Positions 1 to 7,062 of a DNA stretch of 26,523 nucleotides are shown here, in pieces. Within the stretch, counting starts at the first letter, position 1; every line of letters starts with the position of its first letter. The notes beneath the pieces are model-generated. The model was not told where the DNA came from. It ran no database searches and saw only the letters and a program-made list of their open reading frames with translations. The translations under genes were made by a program, and so were the position numbers. This stretch comes from Pseudomonadota bacterium. Its GTDB lineage: Bacteria > Pseudomonadota > Alphaproteobacteria > Rhizobiales > Methylopilaceae. The stretch spans positions 1-26,523 of the forward strand of contig JAEZCD010000127.1 of NCBI GenBank assembly GCA_023430145.1, in the 5' to 3' direction.

Positions 1-26
1 GGCTCGGAGATTTGTATATGAGACAG
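1..26. other. Probable residual Nextera transposase adapter (assembly artefact)
   Basis: These 26 bases match the 3' part of the Illumina Nextera read-2 transposase adapter, including the Tn5 mosaic end that finishes in AGACAG. By recalled sequence only positions 12 (T for G) and 19 (T for A) differ. A match this long at the very first base of the window is hard to explain as genomic sequence. The natural sequence probably begins at about base 27, and the window start is probably a contig end. Confidence 0.85.
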
Positions 27-122
27 CCCTGAGAGAGGTAAGAGAAGAGGAACCCGGCATGGGGACACGCGCGGCAAGCGGCCCGCCTTGAACCCCGGCG
101 CCAGAGCTGCAAGAGAAGCCTC

Positions 123-1367
123 GTGACCGGCCCTCTGTCCGACCTGAAAGTGCTCGACCTGTCGCGCGTCCTCGCCGGGCCGTGGGCGGGACAGGTGCTC
201 GGCGACCTCGGCGCCGAGGTCCTGAAAGTCGAGCGGCCCGGCACGGGCGACGAGACGCGCGCCTGGGGACCGCCGTTCCTCGCCGACGCGGCCGGCGCGC
301 CGACCTCGGAGTCGGCCTATTATCTCGGCATCAACCGCAACAAGCAGTCGCTCGCCATCGACTTCACGCGCCCCGAGGGGCAGGCGATCATCCGGCGTCT
401 GGCGGCGCAGTCGGACATCCTGCTCGAGAACTTCAAGGTCGGCGGGCTTGCACAATACGGCCTCGACTACGCCTCGCTGAAGCCGCTCAACCCACGCCTG
501 ATCTACTGCTCGATCACCGGCTTCGGCCAGAACGGCCCCTATGCGCAACGGGCCGGCTACGATTTTTTGATCCAGGGCATGGGCGGGCTGATGAGCCTCA
601 CCGGGCGGCGCGACGGCGAGCCGGGCGCCGGGCCGCAGAAGGTCGGGGTGGCGCTCACCGACATTCTCACCGGCCTCTATTCGGTGATCGGCGTCCTCGC
701 CGCGCTGCACCACCGCGACCTCACCGGCGAAGGCCAGCACGTCGATCTCGCACTGCTCGACGTGCAGGTGTCGAGTCTCGCCAACCAGGCGATGAACTTC
801 CTCGTCACCGGCGCGGCGCCGCGCCGGATGGGCAACGCGCATCCGAACATCGTCCCCTACCAGGATTTTCCGACCGCGGACGGCGACATGATCATCGCCG
901 TCGGCAACGACCGCCAGTTCGCGGCGCTGTGCGGCGTGCTCGACCATCCGGAGTGGGCGCGCGATCCGCGCTTTGCCACCAACAGCGCGCGCCTCGCCGA
1001 CCGGGAGGCGCTGATCGCGCGCATCGGCGAGGTGACGGCGACGCGGCCGACGGGCGAGTGGATCGCCGCCTGCGAGGCCGCCGGCGTGCCTTGCGGGCCG
1101 ATCAACGATCTGCGGCAGGTGTTCTCGGACCCGCAGGTTCTTGCCCGCGGCCTGCGCATCGAGATGCCCCATTCCGCCGGCGCTGTCCCGCTGGTGGCGA
1201 GCCCGCTGCGCCTCGGCGCGACGCCAGTCGAGTACCGACTGCCGCCGCCCCGCCTCGGCGAGCACACCCGGACGGTGCTGCGTACGCGGCTCGGCCTCGG
1301 CGAGGCGGAGATCGAGGCGCTCGCCGCCGCCGGCGTGATCGGCCTGCCGCCGCAGGACGACGCATGA
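123..1367 (+). CDS. Family III CoA-transferase (CaiB/BaiF type)
   Basis: A 414-residue protein of normal length for family III CoA-transferases, which move CoA between carboxylic acids in the cytoplasm through an aspartyl-CoA intermediate. The N-terminus (PLSDLKVLDLSRVLAGPWAG), the GAEVLKVERPG stretch and the NRNKQSLAIDF stretch are hallmark segments. Asp180 in VGVALTDILTGLYS is the expected catalytic aspartate. GTG at 123 is the first possible start in frame, because a TGA lies in frame at 30-32; only a weak purine stretch (AGAGAAG) precedes it. The acyl substrate cannot be told from sequence: formyl-, succinyl- and carnitine-type members look alike. It stands alone here, with the next gene convergent, and whatever preceded it lies beyond the probable contig end. 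Confidence 0.9.
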   Translation: MTGPLSDLKVLDLSRVLAGPWAGQVLGDLGAEVLKVERPGTGDETRAWGPPFLADAAGAPTSESAYYLGINRNKQSLAIDFTRPEGQAIIRRLAAQSDILLENFKVGGLAQYGLDYASLKPLNPRLIYCSITGFGQNGPYAQRAGYDFLIQGMGGLMSLTGRRDGEPGAGPQKVGVALTDILTGLYSVIGVLAALHHRDLTGEGQHVDLALLDVQVSSLANQAMNFLVTGAAPRRMGNAHPNIVPYQDFPTADGDMIIAVGNDRQFAALCGVLDHPEWARDPRFATNSARLADREALIARIGEVTATRPTGEWIAACEAAGVPCGPINDLRQVFSDPQVLARGLRIEMPHSAGAVPLVASPLRLGATPVEYRLPPPRLGEHTRTVLRTRLGLGEAEIEALAAAGVIGLPPQDDA

Positions 1368-1426
1368 ACGGGCCTCGGCGCTGAGCCGCGGACCGACATG
1401 CCCGACAGGCGGGTCGAGCGCGACTC

Positions 1427-2932
1427 CTATTCGCCAGCGACCCGGCCGTCGGGCGGCGCCGCACCGGCGGCCGCCTCGGCCGCGAGCCGCTCGCGCTCCC
1501 TCTCCCGCTCCTTGCGGCGCTCCTTGCGTTCTTCCCAGCGAAGCGCGCGCTCCGCACGCTTCTCGGCCCGAGCCGGGTTCCTCGGCGGCGCCTCTGTCGG
1601 CGCGGGGCTCGGAGCACCCACTGGAGAGGCGGCTCCCTGTGCGGCCGCTGGAGGCGCGCCGGCATGCCGGTCCTTCCTGCGCTTGCTGACGGGCTTCGAC
1701 AGCGAGCCGAGACGGCCGCAGATCGCGACGAGACGGCAGAACAGCGCGTAGTCGCCGATCGGCGCATCCTCGCCCGCCGGCAATCCCGACCCGGCCGCCT
1801 GCTGCAGCCGCAGCAGGCGCTCGGCCTCGGCGATGGCCGCCTCGTCGACGCCCTCCGGGTTCTCGGACGAATAGGCCTTCAGAATGCCGAGCAGCTCTTC
1901 CGCCACCGGATCGAGCGGCCCATCCGCGCGCGCACCTGCCGCCGGCGCCGGGGCGCCCAAAACCTCGTCCAACCCGCCGATCACGTCGAGCGCGCGCGAA
2001 ATGGCGTCGTAGGAGCCTGACTGCACCACAGGACTGGTGCCGCGGCTCGGCGCGAGCAGCAAGTCGGCCTCGCGCGGCGAGAGATACTCTGCGGCGAGAC
2101 GCTCGAGATCGGCTCGGGTCGCGCGCGCGATCTTGTCCGCTTGCGCGGGCGTCAGAGACAGTCGGGGGCCGCGCACGTTCAGATGACGAATGCCCTTTCG
2201 GACCACCCTCATCATGAACTGTTCGCTGAAAACGCCCGGATGCTCGTTATCGTATCTTCGGAACAGGCGGATGGCATCGACGCTGGCGGCATCGAAGCTC
2301 ACCTTCGCCTTTCCCGGCTTCTGGGCCGGAACCTCGATCCCCTCGACCGGCAGGCCGATCCAGGCGGCGAAGTCCGAGAATGGGGTGCCGCCGGCAAGCT
2401 CACGATGGAACAGCCGGACGTGGATGGCATCGCGCCCGAACGCCTCCGCCCAGCGGTCGAGACAGGCGCAGGACTCGTAGTATTTCTCCGCGATGACCCG
2501 GTCGAGGAACTCGTCCATCGACCACGCTTTCAGGCCGGAGCGGACACGCTGCTGGTAGAGGCTGGAGGCGTGCTCGTCGGGGCGGCGGACATAGGCATGA
2601 ATCTTCGGCTTGCCGCCGGCGTCGACGACCATGTCGCGTATGGCCGTGATCGCCTCGCTCTCGGAGTCGAACAGATTCTCGTTCGAGACGATGAGCATCG
2701 CCGGCCTGCTGGCTAGCTCCGCCTCGAAGGCGGCGACCATGGCCGCCGCATCACCGCCCTTCAGAGGCTTGCCGGGGATGAAAACCTTCTTGAGATCGGT
2801 CGCCTTCTTCTTCCCGAAAGCCTGCGAATAGAGAATGCCGCGGGTGACGAGCTGCTCCCGTATCGAGGAAAGGCGCGCCTGGATCTCCGTGCTGCCGGTC
2901 TTCTGCCTGCCGATGTGGATGATGACGTCCAA
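1427..2932 (-). CDS. Sulfotransferase-like protein with charged C-terminal tail
   Basis: A 501-residue protein. The N-terminus HIGRQKTGST (residues 6-15) has the form of the 5'-phosphosulfate-binding loop of PAPS-dependent sulfotransferases. AYVRRPDEHASSLYQQR (113-129) resembles the 3'-phosphate-binding segment. Distant relatives act on polysaccharides or act as generic P-loop transferases; the acceptor here is unknown. From about residue 417 the protein becomes a Pro/Ala-rich linker, then a run of Glu, Arg and Lys (about 455-485, ERKERRKERERERE) that probably forms a single charged helix or coiled coil. No signal peptide is visible. The start is TTG: no ATG is available in frame near the conserved N-terminus, and GAGAGGAAGAG precedes it. 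It converges on the CoA-transferase and diverges from the hydrolase upstream. Family-level call only. Confidence 0.65.
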   Translation of the reverse strand: MDVIIHIGRQKTGSTEIQARLSSIREQLVTRGILYSQAFGKKKATDLKKVFIPGKPLKGGDAAAMVAAFEAELASRPAMLIVSNENLFDSESEAITAIRDMVVDAGGKPKIHAYVRRPDEHASSLYQQRVRSGLKAWSMDEFLDRVIAEKYYESCACLDRWAEAFGRDAIHVRLFHRELAGGTPFSDFAAWIGLPVEGIEVPAQKPGKAKVSFDAASVDAIRLFRRYDNEHPGVFSEQFMMRVVRKGIRHLNVRGPRLSLTPAQADKIARATRADLERLAAEYLSPREADLLLAPSRGTSPVVQSGSYDAISRALDVIGGLDEVLGAPAPAAGARADGPLDPVAEELLGILKAYSSENPEGVDEAAIAEAERLLRLQQAAGSGLPAGEDAPIGDYALFCRLVAICGRLGSLSKPVSKRRKDRHAGAPPAAAQGAASPVGAPSPAPTEAPPRNPARAEKRAERALRWEERKERRKERERERERLAAEAAAGAAPPDGRVAGE

Positions 2933-3117
2933 GCGATGCTCTTCCTCTCCGGGGCCGAGCGCGGGCGCCGAAGCGGCCGCGATCCGATCGCCCTAGGCTA
3001 GCCGTGGCGCCGCATGGGTGTCGAGCGGCGCCCTCCTTGCACCAAAGCGTCATCCCATCGCGGCTTCGAGCACGGTATGCTCGCCCATCACTCAGTCCTC
3101 TCCGAGGAGACGCTCCT

Positions 3118-4077
3118 ATGGATCTGACCCGCCGCGCCTTCGGCGCCGCCGCCGTCGGCGGCCGTCTGGTCCCCGCGTTGCCGGCGCTCGCCCGCGCGCC
3201 CAAGGCCGGCACGCAGGCGCCCGGCTTCTACCGCTTCAATGTCGGCGACACCGAGATCACCGTGCTCACCGACGGCTTCATCCCGATAGAGACGAAGCTC
3301 TTCACCGGCGACACGGCCGCAGGCCGGAGCCTGCTGGAGGCGGAGTTCCTGCCGGTCGACAAGGTCAAGACCGCGGTCAACGCCTGGCTCGTCAACACCG
3401 GTGACAAGCTCGTGCTGGTCGACACCGGAACCGGTAACGTGTTCGGACCGACGCTCGGCAAGCTTCCGGCCCAGCTCGAGGCGGCCGGCGTCGATCCGGC
3501 AGCGATCGACGCGGTGGTCATCACCCATCTTCACGGCGACCATGTCTCGGGCGCCACCACCGAGGCGGCGAAGGCCCGGTATCCACAGGCGACCTTCCAC
3601 GTCGCCGCGCCCGAGCTCGCCTTCTGGAGCAGCGCCGAGAACACAGCCAAGGCGCCGGAAGAGTTCAAGCCGTTCTTCCTGATGGCCCAGGTTGCGGTGA
3701 AGCCCTATGTGGACGCCGGACGGGTCGTCACCTTCGCGGACGCGGCCGAGCCCGTGCCCGGCCTGCACGTGCATCACGCACCCGGCCACACCGTCGGCCA
3801 CAGTATGATCCGCGTCAGCTCCGGCGGAAAGGACGTGCTCCTCTGGGGCGACATCATCCACAACGCGGCGATGCAGTTCCCCGAGCCCGAGCGTTCAGTC
3901 AGCTTCGACACCGACCCTTCGCAGGCTGTCGCGACACGCAAGCGGGTGCTCGACATGGTGTCGGCCGACAAGACGCTGATCGCCGGCTCGCACCTGCCGT
4001 TCCCGGGCATCGGCTACGTCGCCAAGGCCGGCACCGGCTACCGCTTCGTGCCGGTGCACTGGCAGAGCGAGCTTTAG
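3118..4077 (+). CDS. Tat-exported MBL-fold metallo-hydrolase
   Basis: A 319-residue metallo-beta-lactamase-fold hydrolase. The zinc-binding motif is THLHGDH (His137, His139, Asp141, His142), with His224 in HAPGHT, Asp245 in LLWGDIIH and His292 in AGSHLPF, so the dinuclear metal site is complete. The N-terminus MDLTRRAFGAAAVGG, followed by an Ala-rich segment ending ARA near residue 27, is a twin-arginine signal, so the enzyme should work in the periplasm. I chose the ATG at 3118 because it starts exactly at the Tat signal and follows GAGGAGA; an open GTG-initiated extension to 3004 has no such support. The layout resembles quorum-quenching lactonases and related periplasmic hydrolases. Substrate unknown. 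Confidence 0.88.
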   Translation: MDLTRRAFGAAAVGGRLVPALPALARAPKAGTQAPGFYRFNVGDTEITVLTDGFIPIETKLFTGDTAAGRSLLEAEFLPVDKVKTAVNAWLVNTGDKLVLVDTGTGNVFGPTLGKLPAQLEAAGVDPAAIDAVVITHLHGDHVSGATTEAAKARYPQATFHVAAPELAFWSSAENTAKAPEEFKPFFLMAQVAVKPYVDAGRVVTFADAAEPVPGLHVHHAPGHTVGHSMIRVSSGGKDVLLWGDIIHNAAMQFPEPERSVSFDTDPSQAVATRKRVLDMVSADKTLIAGSHLPFPGIGYVAKAGTGYRFVPVHWQSEL

Positions 4078-4110
4078 GCGCATTCCGCACTGCGAGCTCG
4101 AAGCGGATTC

Positions 4111-4141
4111 CCCTCCGGCGTTCCCGTGCAACGCCGGAGGG
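4111..4141. terminator. Bidirectional hairpin between convergent genes
   Basis: A perfect 12-bp inverted repeat (4111-4122 with 4130-4141; arm CCCTCCGGCGTT) with a 7-base loop. It sits in the 67-base gap between the ends of the plus-strand hydrolase and the minus-strand HprK/PqqD gene. No long T-tract follows on either strand, so it may terminate inefficiently or rely on Rho, but position and stem strength fit a shared terminator. Confidence 0.7.
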
Positions 4142-4144
4142 CCT

Positions 4145-5344
4145 TCAGCCGGCGAGCACCAGTCCTTCGCGGACGAGCCGGCGCAGCAGGGCGTGCACGT
4201 CGCGCGCCACCTCCGCCGGCTCGATATTCGGGAAGGCGGCGGTGACGAGCGCGCCGATCTCCTCTTCCGTGATCGGCGCCTCGAGCAGGCCCCAGACGCC
4301 CGCGGCGACCGGATTGAGGCCGAAGATGGCCTGCGAGCGGCTCGAGACGAGGAAGCGCTCGCCGTCGATCTCGCGGAGCTCCGCGGTGGGATCGCGAACG
4401 AGGCGATCTCGGCCGAGGGCGGGCTTTCGGGGCGTGCGCGGCTTCTCCCTCGGCTGCCCGGGCCCGTCACCCGGCATGTCTGCCAGGCGCGGCCAATCCG
4501 TCGCCGCCAGAAGGTCGGCCGCCTCGTCGAGATCGCAATAGCGAAGCCTGAAGGCCGGCAGCCTCGCGGCAAGTCCGGCGAGCGCGTCGAGGAGATCGCT
4601 CGCCGCACCCACCTGGGCGAGATTTTGCAGCAGCAGCCGCTCCAGCGCCTTGCCCGGACCGACCGGCTCGAGCATCGCCGCCCCCCTCGCCTGTCGCTCC
4701 GGCAGCACGATCGCGCCGAGCCGGCAGGTCTCGCCGAAGCCGGCGAGCTCCTGCCCGTTCAAGGCGAGGTAGACTTGGCGCCGGTCGGCGACTCCCTTCC
4801 GAGCGCGCACGAAATTCGCGAGCACGCGCCCCGCGGCCCGCGGGACCGGCCGCCGCAGGCGCGGCAGGATGCCGAAGGCGCGCCCCGTGCCGGCGACGGG
4901 GTCGACCGCCAGGAGGTCGTCGGCCCAGATGCAGTGGCCGGCCGCCGCGAGTCTGGCGATCAGCGTGCTCTTTCCGGTCCGCGTCGCGGCCGGGAACAGG
5001 ACCAGCCGCCCGCCGAGATCCACCGCACCACAGTGGAGGCCGAGCAGCGAGGGATTGTCGATCGCGAACTCGGTCGCGAGATCGACGAGCGTGCTGCACA
5101 CCGTTCCCGGTCCGCTGTCGTCGGCGAGATCGCGCTCCGCCCAGGGCGAGTTCAGGACGAAGCGGTCACCGCGCCGGCGGATCGAGATCACCGGGTGCGC
5201 GGCCGCCTCTCGGGACACGGCACCGGGCCATGTCCCGAGGATCTGCGAGAACAACGGCAGCAGCTCGTCGCAGTCGTGCAGGGCGACCGGCCGACGGAGC
5301 CCCTCGAGCGCCAGATACCGGACACGCGGCGCCCGCACCTTCAT
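4145..5344 (-). CDS. HprK-like kinase fused to a PqqD-type peptide-recognition domain
   Basis: A 399-residue two-domain protein. Residues about 90-290 resemble HPr kinase: Walker A AATRTGKST (119-127) follows GLHCGAVDLGGRLVLFPA, and WADDLLAV (140-147) holds the acidic pair expected next to the nucleotide. The HprK signature region and HPr-docking C-terminus are not evident, so carbon-catabolite control is unlikely. Residues about 318-399 form a PqqD-like winged domain (SQAIFGLNPVAAGVWGLLEAPIT, then RDVHALLRRLVREGLV). PqqD domains bind leader peptides in ribosomal peptide modification, and HprK-like kinases phosphorylate precursors in some lasso-peptide clusters. A Pro/Lys/Arg linker (about 292-315) joins the two. 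It starts 14 bases after the stop of the repeat-protein gene, so the two are probably co-transcribed. Domain calls are firm; the biological role is inferred. Confidence 0.82.
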   Translation of the reverse strand: MKVRAPRVRYLALEGLRRPVALHDCDELLPLFSQILGTWPGAVSREAAAHPVISIRRRGDRFVLNSPWAERDLADDSGPGTVCSTLVDLATEFAIDNPSLLGLHCGAVDLGGRLVLFPAATRTGKSTLIARLAAAGHCIWADDLLAVDPVAGTGRAFGILPRLRRPVPRAAGRVLANFVRARKGVADRRQVYLALNGQELAGFGETCRLGAIVLPERQARGAAMLEPVGPGKALERLLLQNLAQVGAASDLLDALAGLAARLPAFRLRYCDLDEAADLLAATDWPRLADMPGDGPGQPREKPRTPRKPALGRDRLVRDPTAELREIDGERFLVSSRSQAIFGLNPVAAGVWGLLEAPITEEEIGALVTAAFPNIEPAEVARDVHALLRRLVREGLVLAG

Positions 5345-5358
5345 CGCCGATTCGCCGG

Positions 5359-5739
5359 TCAGCTGCCGCGAGTCCGGGTCCGGGTCCGCCCGCGGGTCCG
5401 GGTCCGCCCGCCATTGTCGTCGCGGCCACCGTCATCGTCCCGGCCGCGGGTCCTCGTCCGGCCGCGCTTGTCGTCCCGGCCGCCGTCGTCGTCCCGGCCG
5501 CGCGTGCGGGTACGCCCGCCCTTGTCGTCGCGCCCACCCTTGTCGTCGCGGCCACCGGAATCGTCCCGGCCGCCATTACCGTCGCGGCCCGACTTCGCCT
5601 CGGCCCGGCTGAGGCCGATGACGGCCGGCGCGGCATAGGCGGCGGTGGCGGCGAGGCCGAGCATCATCATCAGGCGCCGACGGCGCAGGTCGGGCATGCT
5701 TTCGCCATTCGCGGGGGCGGTGTGCGTGTCTTCCGTCAT
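5359..5739 (-). CDS. Small secreted Arg/Asp/Gly/Thr repeat protein
   Basis: A 126-residue protein I cannot assign to a named family. Residues 1-18 are a polar segment, 19-22 are four arginines, and 23-43 are hydrophobic, ending with AEA at 46-48. This looks like a Sec or Tat export signal with cleavage before Lys49. The mature part (49-126) contains almost only R, D, G, T, K, N and S: first GGRDD repeats (57-73), then an 18-residue unit starting GGRTRTRGRDDD at 74-91 and 92-109, and a shortened third copy (110-126) ending in RTRTRTRGS. I use the ATG at 5739, which follows AAAGGAGCACGAC, a strong ribosome-binding site, rather than the open ATG at 5784. It lies just upstream of the HprK/PqqD gene and could be a substrate of it. 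Confidence 0.72.
   Translation of the reverse strand: MTEDTHTAPANGESMPDLRRRRLMMMLGLAATAAYAAPAVIGLSRAEAKSGRDGNGGRDDSGGRDDKGGRDDKGGRTRTRGRDDDGGRDDKRGRTRTRGRDDDGGRDDNGGRTRTRGRTRTRTRGS
5362..5520 (-). repeat. 54-bp tandem coding repeat
   Basis: Within the repeat-protein gene the 54-bp units 5467-5520 and 5413-5466, plus a shortened third at 5362-5412, encode the 18-residue repeats. A finer 15-bp GGRDD-type repeat lies at about 5521-5571. Slippage or recombination could change the copy number. Confidence 0.8.
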
Positions 5740-5818
5740 GTCGTGCTCCTTTCGGCCATGCTCATCCGGCCGTAGGGGCGACAATGCCGACCGCGCGACA
5801 GCGCAAGCTGATGATCTA

Positions 5819-5852
5819 TGTCAGGGAAATGTCAGCCTGGAAGCGCTAGGCT
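5819..5852 (+). promoter_or_regulatory. Predicted OmpR-family operator and -10 element
   Basis: TGTCAG occurs at 5819-5824 and again at 5830-5835, an exact direct repeat with 11-bp periodicity. This is the geometry bound by tandem OmpR/PhoP-type response-regulator dimers. TAGGCT at 5847-5852 could be a -10 box 11 bp downstream of the second half-site, so the repeat would replace or overlap the -35, as at PhoP-activated promoters. A transcript would start about 45-50 bases before the PepSY gene. This is a prediction from spacing only. Confidence 0.5.
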
Positions 5853-5905
5853 GCACATTGTTCGCCCGCAGGTCCGCGCCGGAAGATCGGCGCCGGAACA
5901 ACCGC

Positions 5906-6403
5906 ATGGCCCTTCACCGGCTCTTCGCCACGCTCGCTCTCGCCCTGGCAATCGGCGTCGCCGCACCCCTGCTGGTCGCGGCCGACCTCGCCGTCGCCAA
6001 GGATTCCGACAGCGGCGGCGATAGCGACAATAGCGGCCGCGGCGGCGACGACGATGGCGGCGACGACGACGGCGACGACGACGGCGACGACGACGGCGAC
6101 GATCATGGCCGCGGCCACGACGACGATCGCGATCGCCGGGGCGGCGAGGGCAGCCGCGGAATCTGGCGGTCCAACTCGCGGAACGCCCGCGAGGCCGTCT
6201 CGGGAGGGCATGCGGCGCCGCTCAGCGCGGTCCTGCCGACCGTCCTCGCCGCCGTTCCCGGGCGGCTGCTGGACGTAGACCTGCGCCAATCGCCGTCGGG
6301 AGCCTGGCTCTACGAGCTCGTCGTGCTCACGCAGGACCGAAAATATCGCGAAGTGACCGTCGATGCGCGCAGCCGGCGCATCCTGCGAATACGGAGCCGC
6401 TGA
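5906..6403 (+). CDS. Secreted Asp/Gly-rich PepSY-domain protein
   Basis: A 165-residue exported protein. Residues 1-31 form a Sec signal peptide (MALHRLFATLALALAIGVAA, cleavage near AVA/KD). Residues 33-80 are an acidic low-complexity region with DDDG repeats and HGRGHDDD, which could chelate divalent cations. Residues about 104-163 form a PepSY domain (AVPGRLLDVDLRQSPSGAWLYELVVL, ending in VTVDARSRRILRIRSR). PepSY proteins often sit next to two-component systems, either as accessory sensors or as targets. The ATG at 5906 is chosen because the signal peptide starts there, although an open frame extends upstream to 5645. The stop codon overlaps the next start (TGATG), so the gene is translationally coupled to the response regulator. 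Confidence 0.85.
   Translation: MALHRLFATLALALAIGVAAPLLVAADLAVAKDSDSGGDSDNSGRGGDDDGGDDDGDDDGDDDGDDHGRGHDDDRDRRGGEGSRGIWRSNSRNAREAVSGGHAAPLSAVLPTVLAAVPGRLLDVDLRQSPSGAWLYELVVLTQDRKYREVTVDARSRRILRIRSR
6059..6106 (+). repeat. 12-bp tandem coding repeat (GGCGACGACGAC)
   Basis: Three perfect 12-bp units at 6059-6070, 6071-6082 and 6083-6094 are followed by a degenerate fourth. They encode the GDDD repeats of the PepSY protein. It is a slippage-prone tract. Confidence 0.8.
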
Positions 6404-7062
6404 TGCGCATTCTCCTCGTCGAGGATGAAGTTGCCATCGCCCGCGACATCGCGGGCGCGCTGGAGGCGAGCGGCTTCGTGGTGGAGACGGTTTCGGACGG
6501 CGAGGAGGCCTGGTTTCGCGGCGGCACCGAGGAGTTCGGGGCGATCATCCTCGATCTCGGACTGCCGCGGCTCGACGGGCTCACCGTCGTCCGCCGCCTG
6601 CGCTCGGAGGGAGTGGCGGTGCCGATTCTGATCCTCACGGCGCGCGGTGCGTGGCTCGAGCGCGTCGAGGGGATCGATGCCGGCGCCGACGACTATCTGA
6701 CAAAACCCTTCCACGTCGAGGAGCTGATCGCCCGGCTCGGCGCGCTGCTGCGGCGTGTCTCCGGCCACACCACGCCGGTGATCGAGGTCGGCCCTCTCAC
6801 GGTCGACACGCGGCGGCTGCGCGTTCTCCTCGACGGCCGCTCGATCGACCTGTCGCCGCTCGAGTTCCGGCTGATCCGCTATCTCGTCCACCAGAAGGGC
6901 CGCGTCGTGCCGCAGAGCGAGCTGAGCGAGCACGTCTATGGCGGCGACCGCGAGCCGGACTCGAACACGCTCGAGGCGCTCGTCGCTCGCATCCGGCGCA
7001 AGATCGGCCCCGAGATCATCGCCACGCGGCGCGGGCACGGCTACATGGTCGGTGAAGCATGA
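6403..7062 (+). CDS. OmpR/PhoP-family response regulator
   Basis: A 219-residue regulator of standard length. The receiver domain (1-115) has the acidic pair Glu7/Asp8, phospho-acceptor Asp51 (ILDLGLPRLDG), Thr79 and Lys101 (YLTKPF), so it should be phosphorylatable. The C-terminal winged-helix domain (about 125-217) has the usual LSPLEFRLIRYLV, NTLEALVARIRRKIG and TRRGHGYMV segments. It overlaps the PepSY stop upstream and the kinase start downstream (ATGA), so all three should be made together. The sensor pairing suggests a PhoPQ-like circuit. The direct repeat upstream of the operon is a candidate autoregulatory site. Confidence 0.95.
   Translation: MRILLVEDEVAIARDIAGALEASGFVVETVSDGEEAWFRGGTEEFGAIILDLGLPRLDGLTVVRRLRSEGVAVPILILTARGAWLERVEGIDAGADDYLTKPFHVEELIARLGALLRRVSGHTTPVIEVGPLTVDTRRLRVLLDGRSIDLSPLEFRLIRYLVHQKGRVVPQSELSEHVYGGDREPDSNTLEALVARIRRKIGPEIIATRRGHGYMVGEA

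Noticed and set aside
5362..5520. Regular repeats that could suggest a CRISPR array
   Set aside because: The repeats are adjacent 54-bp coding units without variable spacers and stay in frame with a protein that has a signal peptide and strong ribosome-binding site.
4193..5638. Long plus-strand open frame opposite the HprK/PqqD and repeat-protein genes
   Set aside because: It is the reverse complement of well-supported genes, is rich in Arg and Pro as expected for a GC-rich shadow frame, and has no domain or good start site.
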